Assembly: GCA_934446455.1 (NCBI GenBank)
Contig: CAKSEE010000005.1
Coordinates: 21,950-85,949, forward strand
From: an uncultured Oscillospiraceae bacterium
GTDB taxonomy: Bacteria > Bacillota > Clostridia > Oscillospirales > Ruminococcaceae
Direction: 5' to 3'
DNA length: 64,000 nucleotides
The position numbers and the translations under genes are program-made. Of this stretch, positions 35,058 through 43,633 are shown one piece after another; within the stretch, counting starts at the first letter, position 1; every line of letters begins with the position of its first letter. Under the pieces are notes generated by a model, which made no database searches, was not told the DNA's origin, and saw only the letters and a program-made list of their open reading frames with translations.

Positions 35058-35636
35058 TCAGCCTTCGTATGCGGCTTTTATCCGCCGTATAACGGATTTA
35101 AGAACTCCCTTAAGCTCCTGCGCCGACCATTCCTCGGGCTGCCACTCCCTGCCCGTAAGCGGGTCGCACAGACCTGTGCCTTCGCCTGCTTCATAACGTT
35201 TAAGCGCCTCGTAAATCTCTGACGGCGGGACGTCCTCGATGATATCAGAACCTGCGCCGTCTGTTATTCCGGGGAGGGAAGCGGTTTTGCCCGCGGCTGT
35301 CGGCGAGATGTCCGCGACTTCTATTTCGAACTTGTGACAGCATCCCATGTCGTATGTCATAATTATAGTATCCCCGACTTTCAGCCGCAGCGTTGAAAAT
35401 TTCTGCCTCGTAAGATATCCGTGCTTCATTCCCTCGGGAAGATATTCTGCGTCAAACGTCCATACCTTGCTTTTGCGGCTCATCTCAAAAAGGTGTTCCG
35501 CAAGCAGCCCGAAAGCCGCTTGTACCATATATCCCACGTCTGCAAGCGTATACCGGGGCGGTATTTGTGCGGTGCGCCATATTTTTCCGCCGCAGTCTGC
35601 GTATGTTATTTTAATTGTGTAAACGTCAACTGTCAT
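35058..35636 (-). CDS. pRiA4b ORF-3-like family protein
   Basis: A 192-residue protein resembling the plasmid pRiA4b ORF-3 family: N-terminal VYTIKITYADCGGKIWRTAQ, TLADVGYMVQAAFGLLAEHLF, and the family's YDxG motif seen as MTYDMGCCHKFEIEV. The family is widespread on chromosomes and its function is unknown despite the plasmid-derived name. It starts seven bases after the stop of the GTPase-NYN gene, using GAGTGAG from that gene's end as ribosome binding site, so the two are co-translated. Confidence 0.8.
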   Translation of the reverse strand: MTVDVYTIKITYADCGGKIWRTAQIPPRYTLADVGYMVQAAFGLLAEHLFEMSRKSKVWTFDAEYLPEGMKHGYLTRQKFSTLRLKVGDTIIMTYDMGCCHKFEIEVADISPTAAGKTASLPGITDGAGSDIIEDVPPSEIYEALKRYEAGEGTGLCDPLTGREWQPEEWSAQELKGVLKSVIRRIKAAYEG

Positions 35637-35642
35637 TTTTTC

Positions 35643-38180
35643 TCACTCGATCAGATTCCGTATCTGCCGCTCCACGTCCTCTACCTCCGCAAGGAACTCC
35701 GCCGCGGAAACGCGCATTGCGCCGCCGCCGAGGATTATCACCTGCTCCAGCCCGTCGGACGTTGCAACGCGCACGCGCGAGTCGCGCGCCAGCTCGTGCA
35801 CTGCCTTTTCGATGTACATATCGGCGGTTTCGGCTTCTTTGGTGTACACAACGCTTATGCCGCCTGTCTGCTCCACCTCGCGGTGCGCGCCCTTTACCCT
35901 GTACGCGTCGAACACCAGTATAACGCGGCAGCGCCTGAAGCCCTGATAGTTGCACAGGATATCCGTAAGGCGTGCGCGCGCCGCGTCAAGGCTGTGCTTT
36001 GCAAGCTGCGAAAGCTCCTCCCACGCGAAAATGATGTTGTAGCCGTCCACCAGCAGGTATTCGGGTCCCTTTGGCGGCAGCGGGAGCTTGCGCGGCTTCG
36101 GCTCTGCGCGGCGTTCGGTGCGCATGGCGGTGTATTCGCGGCGCTGTATCTTGCCGTAGGTGCGCTCGAATATCTCCATAAGCTCCTTGTCCGTCGCTTC
36201 GCGCTTTGGCGGCGGGGGTACGTCCGCGGGGGAGCGCTCCCCGCGTTCCGTGCCGAAGCGAATGCCGCTGTCCGCGTGCATACGCGCGGGGGCTTCGTTC
36301 CATTTTACAAGCACGCCCGCCCCGTGCGAGCAGAACACGCTGTCCGCGGGGTTGTCGGTGTCCGCTTCAAAGCGGTAGCCAATGCGCGCTATGACCTCCT
36401 CTGCGTTGTGGCAGGGGAAATACCCTGCGGGAACGCAGGACAGCCGCCCGCGCCCCTTTGTGTACGCCGCCTGCACCGCCTGATAGCCCCGCATTTCGCT
36501 TACGGGGACCGTTCCGCTGATAACGGCGCTTTCCGCGCCGTTTCGCGGCGGGTCGAACTCCGCGCCCATGCGCTGCAAATCCGTCATGGCGCGCCCCACG
36601 CACTCGAGCGGCAGCTCCAGCGCAAACGAGTAGAACGGCTCGAGCAGCACGGACTGTGCGCTTGCAAGCCCCTGCCTTACCGCGCGGCAGGTCGCCTGAC
36701 GGAAGTCGCCGCCCTCCGTGTGCTTTATGTGCGCGCGCCCCGCGACTACGGTTATCGTCATGTCGGTTATGGGCGAGCCAGTAAGCACGCCGAGGTGCTG
36801 CTTTTCCGCAAGGTGGGTGAGAATGAGCCTCTGCCAGTTTATGTCGAGGTCGTCCTTGCGGCAGTCGCAGCGGAAATGCAGCCCGCTGCCGCGCTCGGCG
36901 GGTTCAAGCAGCAGGTGGACCTCCGCATAGTGGCGCAGCGGCTCGTAATGCCCCATGCCGAGGACGGGCGCGGCTATCGTTTCCCTGTAGGCTATGCTGC
37001 CCTCGTCAAAGCTCACCTCAAGCCCGAAGCGCTTTTCGATAAGGCTGCGCAGTATTTCAAGCTGTATCTCGCCCATAATGCTTACGTGTATCTCGCGCAG
37101 CTGCTCCGACCATGTAATGCGCAGCATCGGGTCCTCCTCCTCAAGCCTGCGCAGCTTTGAGAGCGCGTCGTTCACGTCCGCGCCCTGCGGGAGAATGAGC
37201 CTGTAGGTCATAACGGGCTCCAGCAGCGGCGGCGCGGACTGCTCCTGCGCGCCAAGACCCTGTCCCGCATATGTGCGCGTAAGCCCAGTAACGGCGCAGA
37301 GCGTGCCTGCGGGGGCTTCTTCAACGGTTGTGAACTTTGCGCCCGAATATATGCGTATCTGCCCTACCTTTTCGTCGGGCGCGGCGCTGTCGGGGGCGCT
37401 TCTCACGCGCAGCGCGCCGCCGCATATCTTCATGTGGGTGAGCCGCGCGCCGTTCTCGTCGGGCGTTATTTTGTAAACCCGCGCGCCGAACTCCTGCGGA
37501 CGCGGCGGCTCGTCCGCAAACTCCCCGAAAAGCCCCAGCAGCTCGTCTATGCCCTTTAGCTTAAGCGCCGACCCGAACGCCACGGGGAACACCCTGCACG
37601 CAGATATCGCCGCGCGCACCGCCCCGCGCGGAACGTCCCCGCTTTCGAGAAACTCGTCCATGCAGCGCTCGTCGCACTCAGCGGATTGCTCGGCAATCTG
37701 CTCCCACGGCTGCGAAAAGTCAATGCACCCGCCGCCGAGCCTTTGCCGCAGCGACCCGATAAGCTCCCCGCGCTGAAAAGAGGATATGTCCATTTTGTTC
37801 ACAAAAACAAAAGTCGGCACATTGTAGCGCCTGAGCAGCCGCCAGAGCGTTTCGGTGTGGCTCTGCACGCCGTCCGTGCCGCTGATTACAAGCACGGCGC
37901 AGTCGATAACGGACAGCGCGCGCTCCGCCTCGGCTGAAAAATCCACGTGTCCGGGGGTGTCGAGCAGGGTATATTCGCCCTCGGGCAGGTGCATTACAGC
38001 CTGCTTTGAGAATATGGTTATCCCCCTGCGGCGCTCCAGCGGGTCCGTGTCGAGAAAGGCGTCGCCGTGGTCTACGCGCCCCTGCTTTCGTATATCGCCC
38101 GCGCGCAGCAGCAGCGCTTCCGCAAGCGTTGTTTTGCCCGAATCCACGTGAGCCGTTAGCCCCACCACAAGCCTTTTCAT
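35643..38180 (-). CDS. TetM-like translational GTPase fused to YacP/Rae1-type NYN nuclease domain
   Basis: An 845-residue fusion. Residues about 1-640 are an EF-G/TetM-like GTPase: G1 TAHVDSGKTT, switch II DTPGHVDFSAEAERAL, NKMD, then domains II-V. In domain IV the loop corresponding to the drug-displacing SPVST loop of TetM reads HIKHTEGGDF, so tetracycline resistance is doubtful. From about residue 675 comes a NYN/PIN-like domain (LLVDGYNIIFAWEELSQLA, VILVFDAYRVKG, ADMYIEKAVHELA, RVATSDGLEQVIILG) resembling YacP/Rae1, an endonuclease cutting mRNA in the ribosomal A site in Bacillus subtilis. The fusion suggests GTPase-guided delivery of a nuclease to the ribosome; this is inference. Confidence 0.88.
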   Translation of the reverse strand: MKRLVVGLTAHVDSGKTTLAEALLLRAGDIRKQGRVDHGDAFLDTDPLERRRGITIFSKQAVMHLPEGEYTLLDTPGHVDFSAEAERALSVIDCAVLVISGTDGVQSHTETLWRLLRRYNVPTFVFVNKMDISSFQRGELIGSLRQRLGGGCIDFSQPWEQIAEQSAECDERCMDEFLESGDVPRGAVRAAISACRVFPVAFGSALKLKGIDELLGLFGEFADEPPRPQEFGARVYKITPDENGARLTHMKICGGALRVRSAPDSAAPDEKVGQIRIYSGAKFTTVEEAPAGTLCAVTGLTRTYAGQGLGAQEQSAPPLLEPVMTYRLILPQGADVNDALSKLRRLEEEDPMLRITWSEQLREIHVSIMGEIQLEILRSLIEKRFGLEVSFDEGSIAYRETIAAPVLGMGHYEPLRHYAEVHLLLEPAERGSGLHFRCDCRKDDLDINWQRLILTHLAEKQHLGVLTGSPITDMTITVVAGRAHIKHTEGGDFRQATCRAVRQGLASAQSVLLEPFYSFALELPLECVGRAMTDLQRMGAEFDPPRNGAESAVISGTVPVSEMRGYQAVQAAYTKGRGRLSCVPAGYFPCHNAEEVIARIGYRFEADTDNPADSVFCSHGAGVLVKWNEAPARMHADSGIRFGTERGERSPADVPPPPKREATDKELMEIFERTYGKIQRREYTAMRTERRAEPKPRKLPLPPKGPEYLLVDGYNIIFAWEELSQLAKHSLDAARARLTDILCNYQGFRRCRVILVFDAYRVKGAHREVEQTGGISVVYTKEAETADMYIEKAVHELARDSRVRVATSDGLEQVIILGGGAMRVSAAEFLAEVEDVERQIRNLIE

Positions 38181-38237
38181 GCCGCGCCCCCTTTCACAGA
38201 AATACCGCTGCGGGATTATTCCGCGCAGCGGCGAATG

Positions 38238-38618
38238 TTATTCCTTGTTTACAATTACCGAAGCCGTAGCGTAGTTCTTACAATGCGCCACGGAAACGTT
38301 GAACACGAAGCCCTCGCGCTCCTCCAGCAGCTTTGCGTTGCCCGTGGTTATGATAAACGGCGAACCGAGCCTGTCGCGCAGCACCGTTATGTCGCGGGCG
38401 TTTACCACGCGGAAGCCCGTGCCGATAGCCTTTGCAAAGGCTATTTTCGCGCAGTAGTTTTCAGCGATAAGCTGCGGGGACATTCTGTGCTTTGCAATGT
38501 AACGAATCTCGTCGGGCGAGAAGTAGTATACGAGAAAGCGGCTGTTCCTGCTGAGTTTTCTTATGCGGCTCATTTCTATGATAGCCGTTCCTGTGCGGAT
38601 AAAAATATTACTTGACAT
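38238..38618 (-). CDS. AcpS-like protein lacking both metal ligands
   Basis: A 126-residue homologue of holo-acyl carrier protein synthase, which transfers phosphopantetheine from CoA to ACP. The frame fits AcpS throughout: TGTAIIEMSRI, YFSPDEIRYI, YCAKIAFAKAIGTG and FNVSVAHCKNYATASVIV. However, the metal-binding Asp of G-x-D-I is Ala (GTAII), and the metal-binding Glu of AAKEAF is Ile (CAKIAF). Both changes are plain in the DNA. It may be catalytically dead or have another role; a normal AcpS presumably exists elsewhere. The start overlaps the upstream DUF6106-like gene by eleven bases, and the GTPase gene follows after 57 bases. Confidence 0.72.
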   Translation of the reverse strand: MSSNIFIRTGTAIIEMSRIRKLSRNSRFLVYYFSPDEIRYIAKHRMSPQLIAENYCAKIAFAKAIGTGFRVVNARDITVLRDRLGSPFIITTGNAKLLEEREGFVFNVSVAHCKNYATASVIVNKE

Positions 38619-39126
38619 CGGTTTTCATGTTTATGCGGAGCTTGTAGGGCAGCTCCTGCATGATTGCCTCCCTGATTTTTTTGTTTGGGTTGAATATAAG
38701 GTACACCGTACCGTAATCGCTGTGTTCGGTCACGAGGTAAAACGCGTCCTCCTCAAGTCCTGTGGAGGCGTGCACGGTAACGTCCGCGCTCACGCTGTCC
38801 TCGGGCGGGTACGGCGCGAATGCCGTTGCCGCGGACATATCAACGGTAATCATTCTCTTGCGCTTGCGCCTGCCGATTATCTTGTCTATGTCCATTTCGT
38901 TGTTGGTGATGATGTACTCGTATTCGATGTTTGTCTGCCCCATGAGCCATACTCCGCCGAAAAGCACAAGCACCGCAGGTATCACAAGCGAAAAGAACGC
39001 GAGCGTTATCGAAAAATACATGAGCACTGTGGCAATGAGTATCGCGCCCACGCTTATGCCGATTGATTTGATTATGTCAGCCGACGTTTTTTTCCTTACC
39101 ACCAGCTGCTCTGCTATATTATCCAT
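38608..39126 (-). CDS. Two-TM membrane protein, DUF6106-like
   Basis: A 172-residue protein with two adjacent transmembrane segments at about residues 23-65 (SIGISVGAILIATVLMYF and FFSLVIPAVLVLFGGVWLM) and a soluble C-terminal domain containing YIITNNEMDIDKIIGRRKRK. This looks like the DUF6106 family, whose function is unknown. ATG 39126 is chosen over 39144 because AAGGAG lies seven bases before it. It overlaps the AcpS-like gene. Confidence 0.7.
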   Translation of the reverse strand: MDNIAEQLVVRKKTSADIIKSIGISVGAILIATVLMYFSITLAFFSLVIPAVLVLFGGVWLMGQTNIEYEYIITNNEMDIDKIIGRRKRKRMITVDMSAATAFAPYPPEDSVSADVTVHASTGLEEDAFYLVTEHSDYGTVYLIFNPNKKIREAIMQELPYKLRINMKTDVK

Positions 39127-39292
39127 TGCAATCTCCTTGTACAAGCATATATTAAATTGATTATATCAGAATGTGCCGAAAAAATCAAGGGGTTTTTGTA
39201 AAAATCCACTAAAAATTGTACTGTAATTTTTTGCATAATGTTGAAAAATGTCAAAGCATTCTGAAAAAGGTATGATAATTTCAAATACCTTG

Positions 39293-39321
39293 TTGCAATT
39301 ACAAGGGGAATTTGTTATAAT
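39293..39321 (+). promoter_or_regulatory. Promoter of proBA
   Basis: TTGCAA (39293-39298) and TATAAT (39316-39321), spacer 17 bases. It rules out the longer proB starts upstream of about 39328. Confidence 0.78.
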
Positions 39322-39397
39322 AAAATGTGTACGCATACGCCGTACCTTTGCTATGGGCGGATTTGCCCTTATTAAAGACAAAAAGGGGTTCGGACAA

Positions 39398-40186
39398 TTG
39401 AACAGTTTCTCGGATAAGAAAAGGATAGTCATAAAGGTGGGAAGCTCCACGCTTGCCTACCACACGGGACACCTTAACATAAGAAAGTGTCAGGAGCTTA
39501 TCGAGGTTATGTCTGACATAAAGAACTCGGGGCGAGAGATAATATTCGTGACCTCGGGCGCGCAGGGCGTGGGCGCGGCAAGGGCGGGCCTTGTCAGAAA
39601 GCCGGACGACTTCCCGGGCAAGCAGGCGTGCGCCGCTATCGGGCAGTGCGAGCTTATGACATTTTACAGCGAGCAGTTCGGCAGATATAACCACAAGGTG
39701 GCGCAGCTTCTGCTCACGCGCGACGTTATTTCCAATCCCGAGCGCAAGACGAACGTTGTTAACACGTTCAACAAGCTGTTTGAGATGGGCGTTATCCCGA
39801 TAATAAACGCAAACGACGCCGTTTCGATAAAGCAGCTCGATTTCGACGAGAACGACACGCTCTCCGCAATCGTGGCTTCGCTCTGCGGCGCGGACCTGCT
39901 TGTAATGCTTACCGACGTTGACGGTCTGTACGACGGCGACCCGCACGACCCTTCGTCGCACCTTATCCCCGTGGTAGAGCGCATAACGCCCGACATAATC
40001 TCCGTGGCGCAGGGCGCGGGCAGCAGCCTTGGCACGGGCGGAATGCTCACAAAGGTAGAGGCGGCGCAGATAGCGACCGACGCGGGTATAGACGCGCTTA
40101 TCATCGGCAACGACAGACCCTCGCTGCTTTACGACATATTTGAGGGAGAACCGCGCTGCACGTGGTTCAAGGCGCAGGAATACTGA
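39398..40186 (+). CDS. proB: Glutamate 5-kinase
   Basis: Phosphorylates glutamate to gamma-glutamyl phosphate, the first step of proline synthesis. The 262-residue protein is the amino acid kinase domain only (KRIVIKVGSSTLAYHTGHLN, FVTSGAQGVGAARAGL, IPIINANDAVSIKQ, GTGGMLTKVEAAQIA); the C-terminal PUA domain of longer ProB proteins is absent, as in some Firmicutes. The TTG at 39398 has AAAAGGGG about nine bases upstream and is favoured over ATG 39353, which lacks a site, and over 39248, which lies before the promoter. proA follows after 18 bases. Confidence 0.93.
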   Translation: MNSFSDKKRIVIKVGSSTLAYHTGHLNIRKCQELIEVMSDIKNSGREIIFVTSGAQGVGAARAGLVRKPDDFPGKQACAAIGQCELMTFYSEQFGRYNHKVAQLLLTRDVISNPERKTNVVNTFNKLFEMGVIPIINANDAVSIKQLDFDENDTLSAIVASLCGADLLVMLTDVDGLYDGDPHDPSSHLIPVVERITPDIISVAQGAGSSLGTGGMLTKVEAAQIATDAGIDALIIGNDRPSLLYDIFEGEPRCTWFKAQEY

Positions 40187-40204
40187 TTTTAAGGAGGCAG
40201 ACCT

Positions 40205-41449
40205 ATGGAATACATTGAGGAGCTTGGCGCGGCGGCGAAGGCTGCGGAGCCTGCGCTTGCGTGCATGGGCGCGTGCGAAAAGAACGCCGTGCTGCTTGAG
40301 ATAGCCGACCGTCTGGAGCGGCAGAAGGCGCAGCTTATCGCGGCAAACGCCGTTGACATAGCCGCTGCTGAAAGCAACGGAATGTCGCAGGCTATGATAG
40401 ACCGCCTGACGCTTACCGAAGCGCGCATTAACGGCATGGCAGAGGGCGTGCGGCAGGTAGCCGCGCTTGCGGACCCTGTGGGCGGCGTTATCGGCGGGGG
40501 AGAGCTTCCGAACGGTTTAAGCGTTATAAAAAAGCGCGTGCCTATGGGCGTTATAGCAATTATTTTTGAGAGCCGCCCGAATGTTACCGTAGACGCTGCG
40601 GCGCTGTGCTTCAAGGCGGGCAACGCCGTGATACTGCGCGGCGGCAGCGACGCCATAAACTCCAACAAGGCGCTTGTGGGGCTTATGCAGGGGGCGCTTG
40701 CAGCAAAGGGCGCGGACGAGCGGTGCGTTCAGCTTGTTGAGGACACCTCGCGCGAAACCGCAGCGGCGCTTATGAAGCTCAACAGATACGTTGACCTGCT
40801 TATTCCGCGCGGCGGCGGCGGACTTATCCGCACCGTCGTGAACAACGCGACCGTCCCCGTGATACAGACGGGCGAGGGCAACTGCCACGTTTTTGTGGAC
40901 GAAAGCGCGGACATCGGTATGGCGGTTCGTATCGTCAACAACGCAAAGACCCAGCGTCCGAGCGTGTGCAACGCTATCGAGGGCATTCTCGTGCATGAAA
41001 AGGCGGCGCCCGCGTTCTTTGCGCGGCTTGACGAGCTGTGGCAGGGAAAGGTGAAGATAGTGGGCGACGATGCCACTGCGCGGTTCATAGCGGTTGAAAA
41101 GACTGCTGACGAGCAGGACTATTCAACGGAGTGGCTCGACCTTAAGCTCTCGTCAAAGGTGGTTTCGGGCATTGACGAGGCGATAGCGCACATTTCGCGC
41201 TACGGCACAAAGCACAGCGAGTGCATAGTGACAGAGAGCATGGAGAACGCGCAGAAGTTCCAGCGGCTTGTTGACGCGGCTGCGGTTTACGTAAACGCAA
41301 GCACGCGCTTCACGGACGGCTTCGAGTTCGGGCTTGGCGCGGAAATAGGCATTTCCACGCAGAAGCTGCACGCGCGCGGACCTATGGGTCTTGAAGCGCT
41401 CACAACGTACAAGTACCTTATCAACGGCAGCGGGCAGATACGCGGCTGA
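40205..41449 (+). CDS. proA: Gamma-glutamyl phosphate reductase
   Basis: Reduces gamma-glutamyl phosphate with NADPH to glutamate semialdehyde, step two of proline synthesis. The 414-residue aldehyde dehydrogenase-like protein has MGVIAIIFESRPNVTVDAA, the RGGSDAINSNKAL cofactor region, the catalytic Cys in TQRPSVCNAIEGILVH and ASTRFTDGFEFGLGAEIGIS. AAGGAGG precedes the ATG. It is co-transcribed with proB. Confidence 0.97.
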   Translation: MEYIEELGAAAKAAEPALACMGACEKNAVLLEIADRLERQKAQLIAANAVDIAAAESNGMSQAMIDRLTLTEARINGMAEGVRQVAALADPVGGVIGGGELPNGLSVIKKRVPMGVIAIIFESRPNVTVDAAALCFKAGNAVILRGGSDAINSNKALVGLMQGALAAKGADERCVQLVEDTSRETAAALMKLNRYVDLLIPRGGGGLIRTVVNNATVPVIQTGEGNCHVFVDESADIGMAVRIVNNAKTQRPSVCNAIEGILVHEKAAPAFFARLDELWQGKVKIVGDDATARFIAVEKTADEQDYSTEWLDLKLSSKVVSGIDEAIAHISRYGTKHSECIVTESMENAQKFQRLVDAAAVYVNASTRFTDGFEFGLGAEIGISTQKLHARGPMGLEALTTYKYLINGSGQIRG

Positions 41450-41480
41450 CGAATCTGACGCAGCGAAAGGAAGCATATAA

Positions 41481-42296
41481 ATGGCAAGAAAAAAGCGCAG
41501 CCGTCCCGCCGAGGCGGCAAAAAGCGGCGGCAATGTAATAAACGAGCTTTTCGGCAGGCTTGAGGACGACCCCGACATTGAAAGCGACATAGCGCACCTT
41601 GGCTCCGACGGTGAGGACGAAGCGCCCGCCGTCCCCGAAAAGCCCGCCAGAAGCAGATTTTTCTTCGTGTTTGCGCTGTTTGTTATCGTTATGGCGATAA
41701 TAGGGTGCGTTTCCACGGTAAGATTTGTTTGCAGCGCCGCCGGCAGGCTGATGGACAACACCTCGCTCAGGAACGAATTTGCACAGTTCATTTTCCCCGT
41801 AGTTGTAAACGATACGGCGCCGTTTGAGAATGTGGGCGAGCTTCCCGAGGCGGCGAAGATAAACTGCGCCGTGTGGAATATCCTTATAAATAAGGATACG
41901 TCGCAGTACGGCACCGATTCGCTGACTATTCCGGAGTACGACGTAATGGCGTCGTGCAAGGAGCTTTTCGGTTCAACGGTAACGGTGCAGCACCAGACCG
42001 CAGGCTCGGTGGAAGCGCGCTTCACCTACGATGAAAACAACCACGTTTACACCACCACGAAGAATATACGCTATCTCACATATGCACCGTCAATCGTTGA
42101 AATGACGGAGAGCAACGGCACATATACGCTTATAGTCGGATATCTGCCGCCTACGCTTGCTTCCGTTGCGGGGCTCAGCGGAATAGAGGCTGAACCCGAT
42201 AAGTACATGGAATATACGATAGAGCGATGGGACGGCAAGAATACGCTTCTTTCCGTAAGATTTTCGGATTATATCTCGCAGTCGTCCGTAAGCTGA
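41481..42296 (+). CDS. Single-TM membrane protein of unknown function
   Basis: A 271-residue protein with a basic N-terminus (MARKKRSRP), an acidic stretch, one transmembrane segment at about residues 58-80 (FFFVFALFVIVMAIIGCVS) and an extracytoplasmic domain of about 180 residues. No family recognised. It follows proA by 31 bases with a GAAAGGAAG site and may be transcribed with proBA; the next gene has its own promoter. Confidence 0.72.
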   Translation: MARKKRSRPAEAAKSGGNVINELFGRLEDDPDIESDIAHLGSDGEDEAPAVPEKPARSRFFFVFALFVIVMAIIGCVSTVRFVCSAAGRLMDNTSLRNEFAQFIFPVVVNDTAPFENVGELPEAAKINCAVWNILINKDTSQYGTDSLTIPEYDVMASCKELFGSTVTVQHQTAGSVEARFTYDENNHVYTTTKNIRYLTYAPSIVEMTESNGTYTLIVGYLPPTLASVAGLSGIEAEPDKYMEYTIERWDGKNTLLSVRFSDYISQSSVS

Positions 42297-42304
42297 TATA
42301 CCAC

Positions 42305-42333
42305 TTGCAAAATCAGAAAAAATATGTTATACT
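42305..42333 (+). promoter_or_regulatory. Promoter of the SurA/PrsA-like lipoprotein
   Basis: TTGCAA (42305-42310) and TATACT (42328-42333), spacer 17 bases. Confidence 0.72.
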
Positions 42334-42367
42334 GAAAAAAGTGCGAAAAGGCACAGGAGGAATATAA

Positions 42368-43579
42368 ATGAACAACACATGGAAAAAGACAGCCGCTGTC
42401 GTTATGGCGCTTGTTTGCACAGCCGCGCTTGCAGGCTGCGCCGACACCGGAACAATTATGACTGTAGGCGGCGTTGAAATACGCAACGGCATTTATCTGC
42501 AAAAGGAGCTTTCGGCATGCTCTGACGCGCGCACGAAGGCTTCGGAGCAGAAAGAGGAGGCAGGCGATACCTCTGAGATAAAGGACCTTTTTGCGGAGAA
42601 GGTGGACGGAAAGTCCGCCACGGAGTGGGTCAAGGAGCAGACCATGCTCAACATAAGAAAATATGCCGCTGTTGAAAAGCTTGCCGAGAAATACGGCATA
42701 ACCCTTTCCGATGAAGAGCTGGCTTCGATAAACGCCGACGTCAGCAGTATGTGGAACGAGGATAACTACTACGCTCAGTATTTCTACGGAACGGACACTA
42801 TCGGCGAATACTACGACTCAATCGGTATAGGCAAGGAGTCGCTTAAGCAGTCCTACATCAACGAGGGGCTTTCCGACAAGCTGTTTTTGCATTATTACGA
42901 TACCGACGGCGAAACCCCCGTATCCGAGGAGGATTTTGACGCATTCCTTAAGCAAAATTATGCTGCGGTAAAGCTCATTGAGCTTGAATACGACGATTAC
43001 GCAGGCATAGCGCTTGAGGACGACGCCGACATTCAGGCAGTAAAGGACAAGGCGCAGGCATATGCGGACAGACTTAACGGCGGCGAGAGCTTTTCGCAGA
43101 TAAAGTATGAGAACGACCTTGAAAACGCGCAGAATAAAGCGAAGGTAGACGCTATCGACAGCTATGGCGAGCTTACCGCTGAGAGCGGCGAGGCTCTGCC
43201 CGATTATGACAAGTACATTGAGGACGCGGTGAATGCTGCGACCGCAGAAAAGGCTGAGAGCGACGACGCGCTTGTGACCGTTATCAGCAAGGACAGCTCA
43301 AATTTCGATACGGACATCACCGACTACATCTGGTCCGCGGCGGACAACTCCGGTGCGACGCTCTTTGAAACGTCCGACAGCATCTGCGTTGTGGTAAGAA
43401 GCGACGTAACGGCAGCCGCGCAGTGGAAGTCCGACAACCGCACAACCGTTCTTAAGAAGATGAAGGGCGACGAGTACGACGAGCTTATCGCGGCGGAGGG
43501 CGCAGGTTATTCCGTTGAATCCAACGACTACCTTGTAAACACAAAGTACGCGCCCGATAAGATAAAAGGCGTAAACTGA
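42368..43579 (+). CDS. SurA/PrsA-like extracytoplasmic folding lipoprotein
   Basis: A 403-residue lipoprotein (signal peptide, lipobox ALAGC near residue 24). The mature protein starts IMTVGGVEIRNGIYLQ and continues with Glu-rich helices such as KLAEKYGITLSDEELASI, the layout of SurA N-terminal-type chaperone regions in foldases like PrsA. I do not see a clear parvulin catalytic domain in the C-terminal half, so it may act as a chaperone only. AGGAGG precedes the ATG. It has its own promoter and terminator. Confidence 0.72.
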   Translation: MNNTWKKTAAVVMALVCTAALAGCADTGTIMTVGGVEIRNGIYLQKELSACSDARTKASEQKEEAGDTSEIKDLFAEKVDGKSATEWVKEQTMLNIRKYAAVEKLAEKYGITLSDEELASINADVSSMWNEDNYYAQYFYGTDTIGEYYDSIGIGKESLKQSYINEGLSDKLFLHYYDTDGETPVSEEDFDAFLKQNYAAVKLIELEYDDYAGIALEDDADIQAVKDKAQAYADRLNGGESFSQIKYENDLENAQNKAKVDAIDSYGELTAESGEALPDYDKYIEDAVNAATAEKAESDDALVTVISKDSSNFDTDITDYIWSAADNSGATLFETSDSICVVVRSDVTAAAQWKSDNRTTVLKKMKGDEYDELIAAEGAGYSVESNDYLVNTKYAPDKIKGVN

Positions 43580-43592
43580 TAATGAATACAAG

Positions 43593-43617
43593 TCGGGGCT
43601 GCTATTAACAGCCCCGA
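43593..43617 (+). terminator. Terminator after the foldase-like gene
   Basis: TCGGGGCTG (43593-43601) pairs with CAGCCCCGA (43609-43617), then a short run AGTTTT. It ends about 17 bases before the ABC-F start, so some read-through is possible. Confidence 0.65.
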
Positions 43618-43633
43618 AGTTTTGGTGAACAAT

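Noticed and set aside
35058..35636. Plasmid or mobile origin because of the pRiA4b ORF-3 name
   Set aside because: The family is common on chromosomes and no integrase, transposase or end repeats are nearby.
35643..38180. Tetracycline resistance by ribosomal protection
   Set aside because: The GTPase resembles TetM overall, but the drug-displacing loop is replaced and a nuclease domain is fused, so resistance is not supported.
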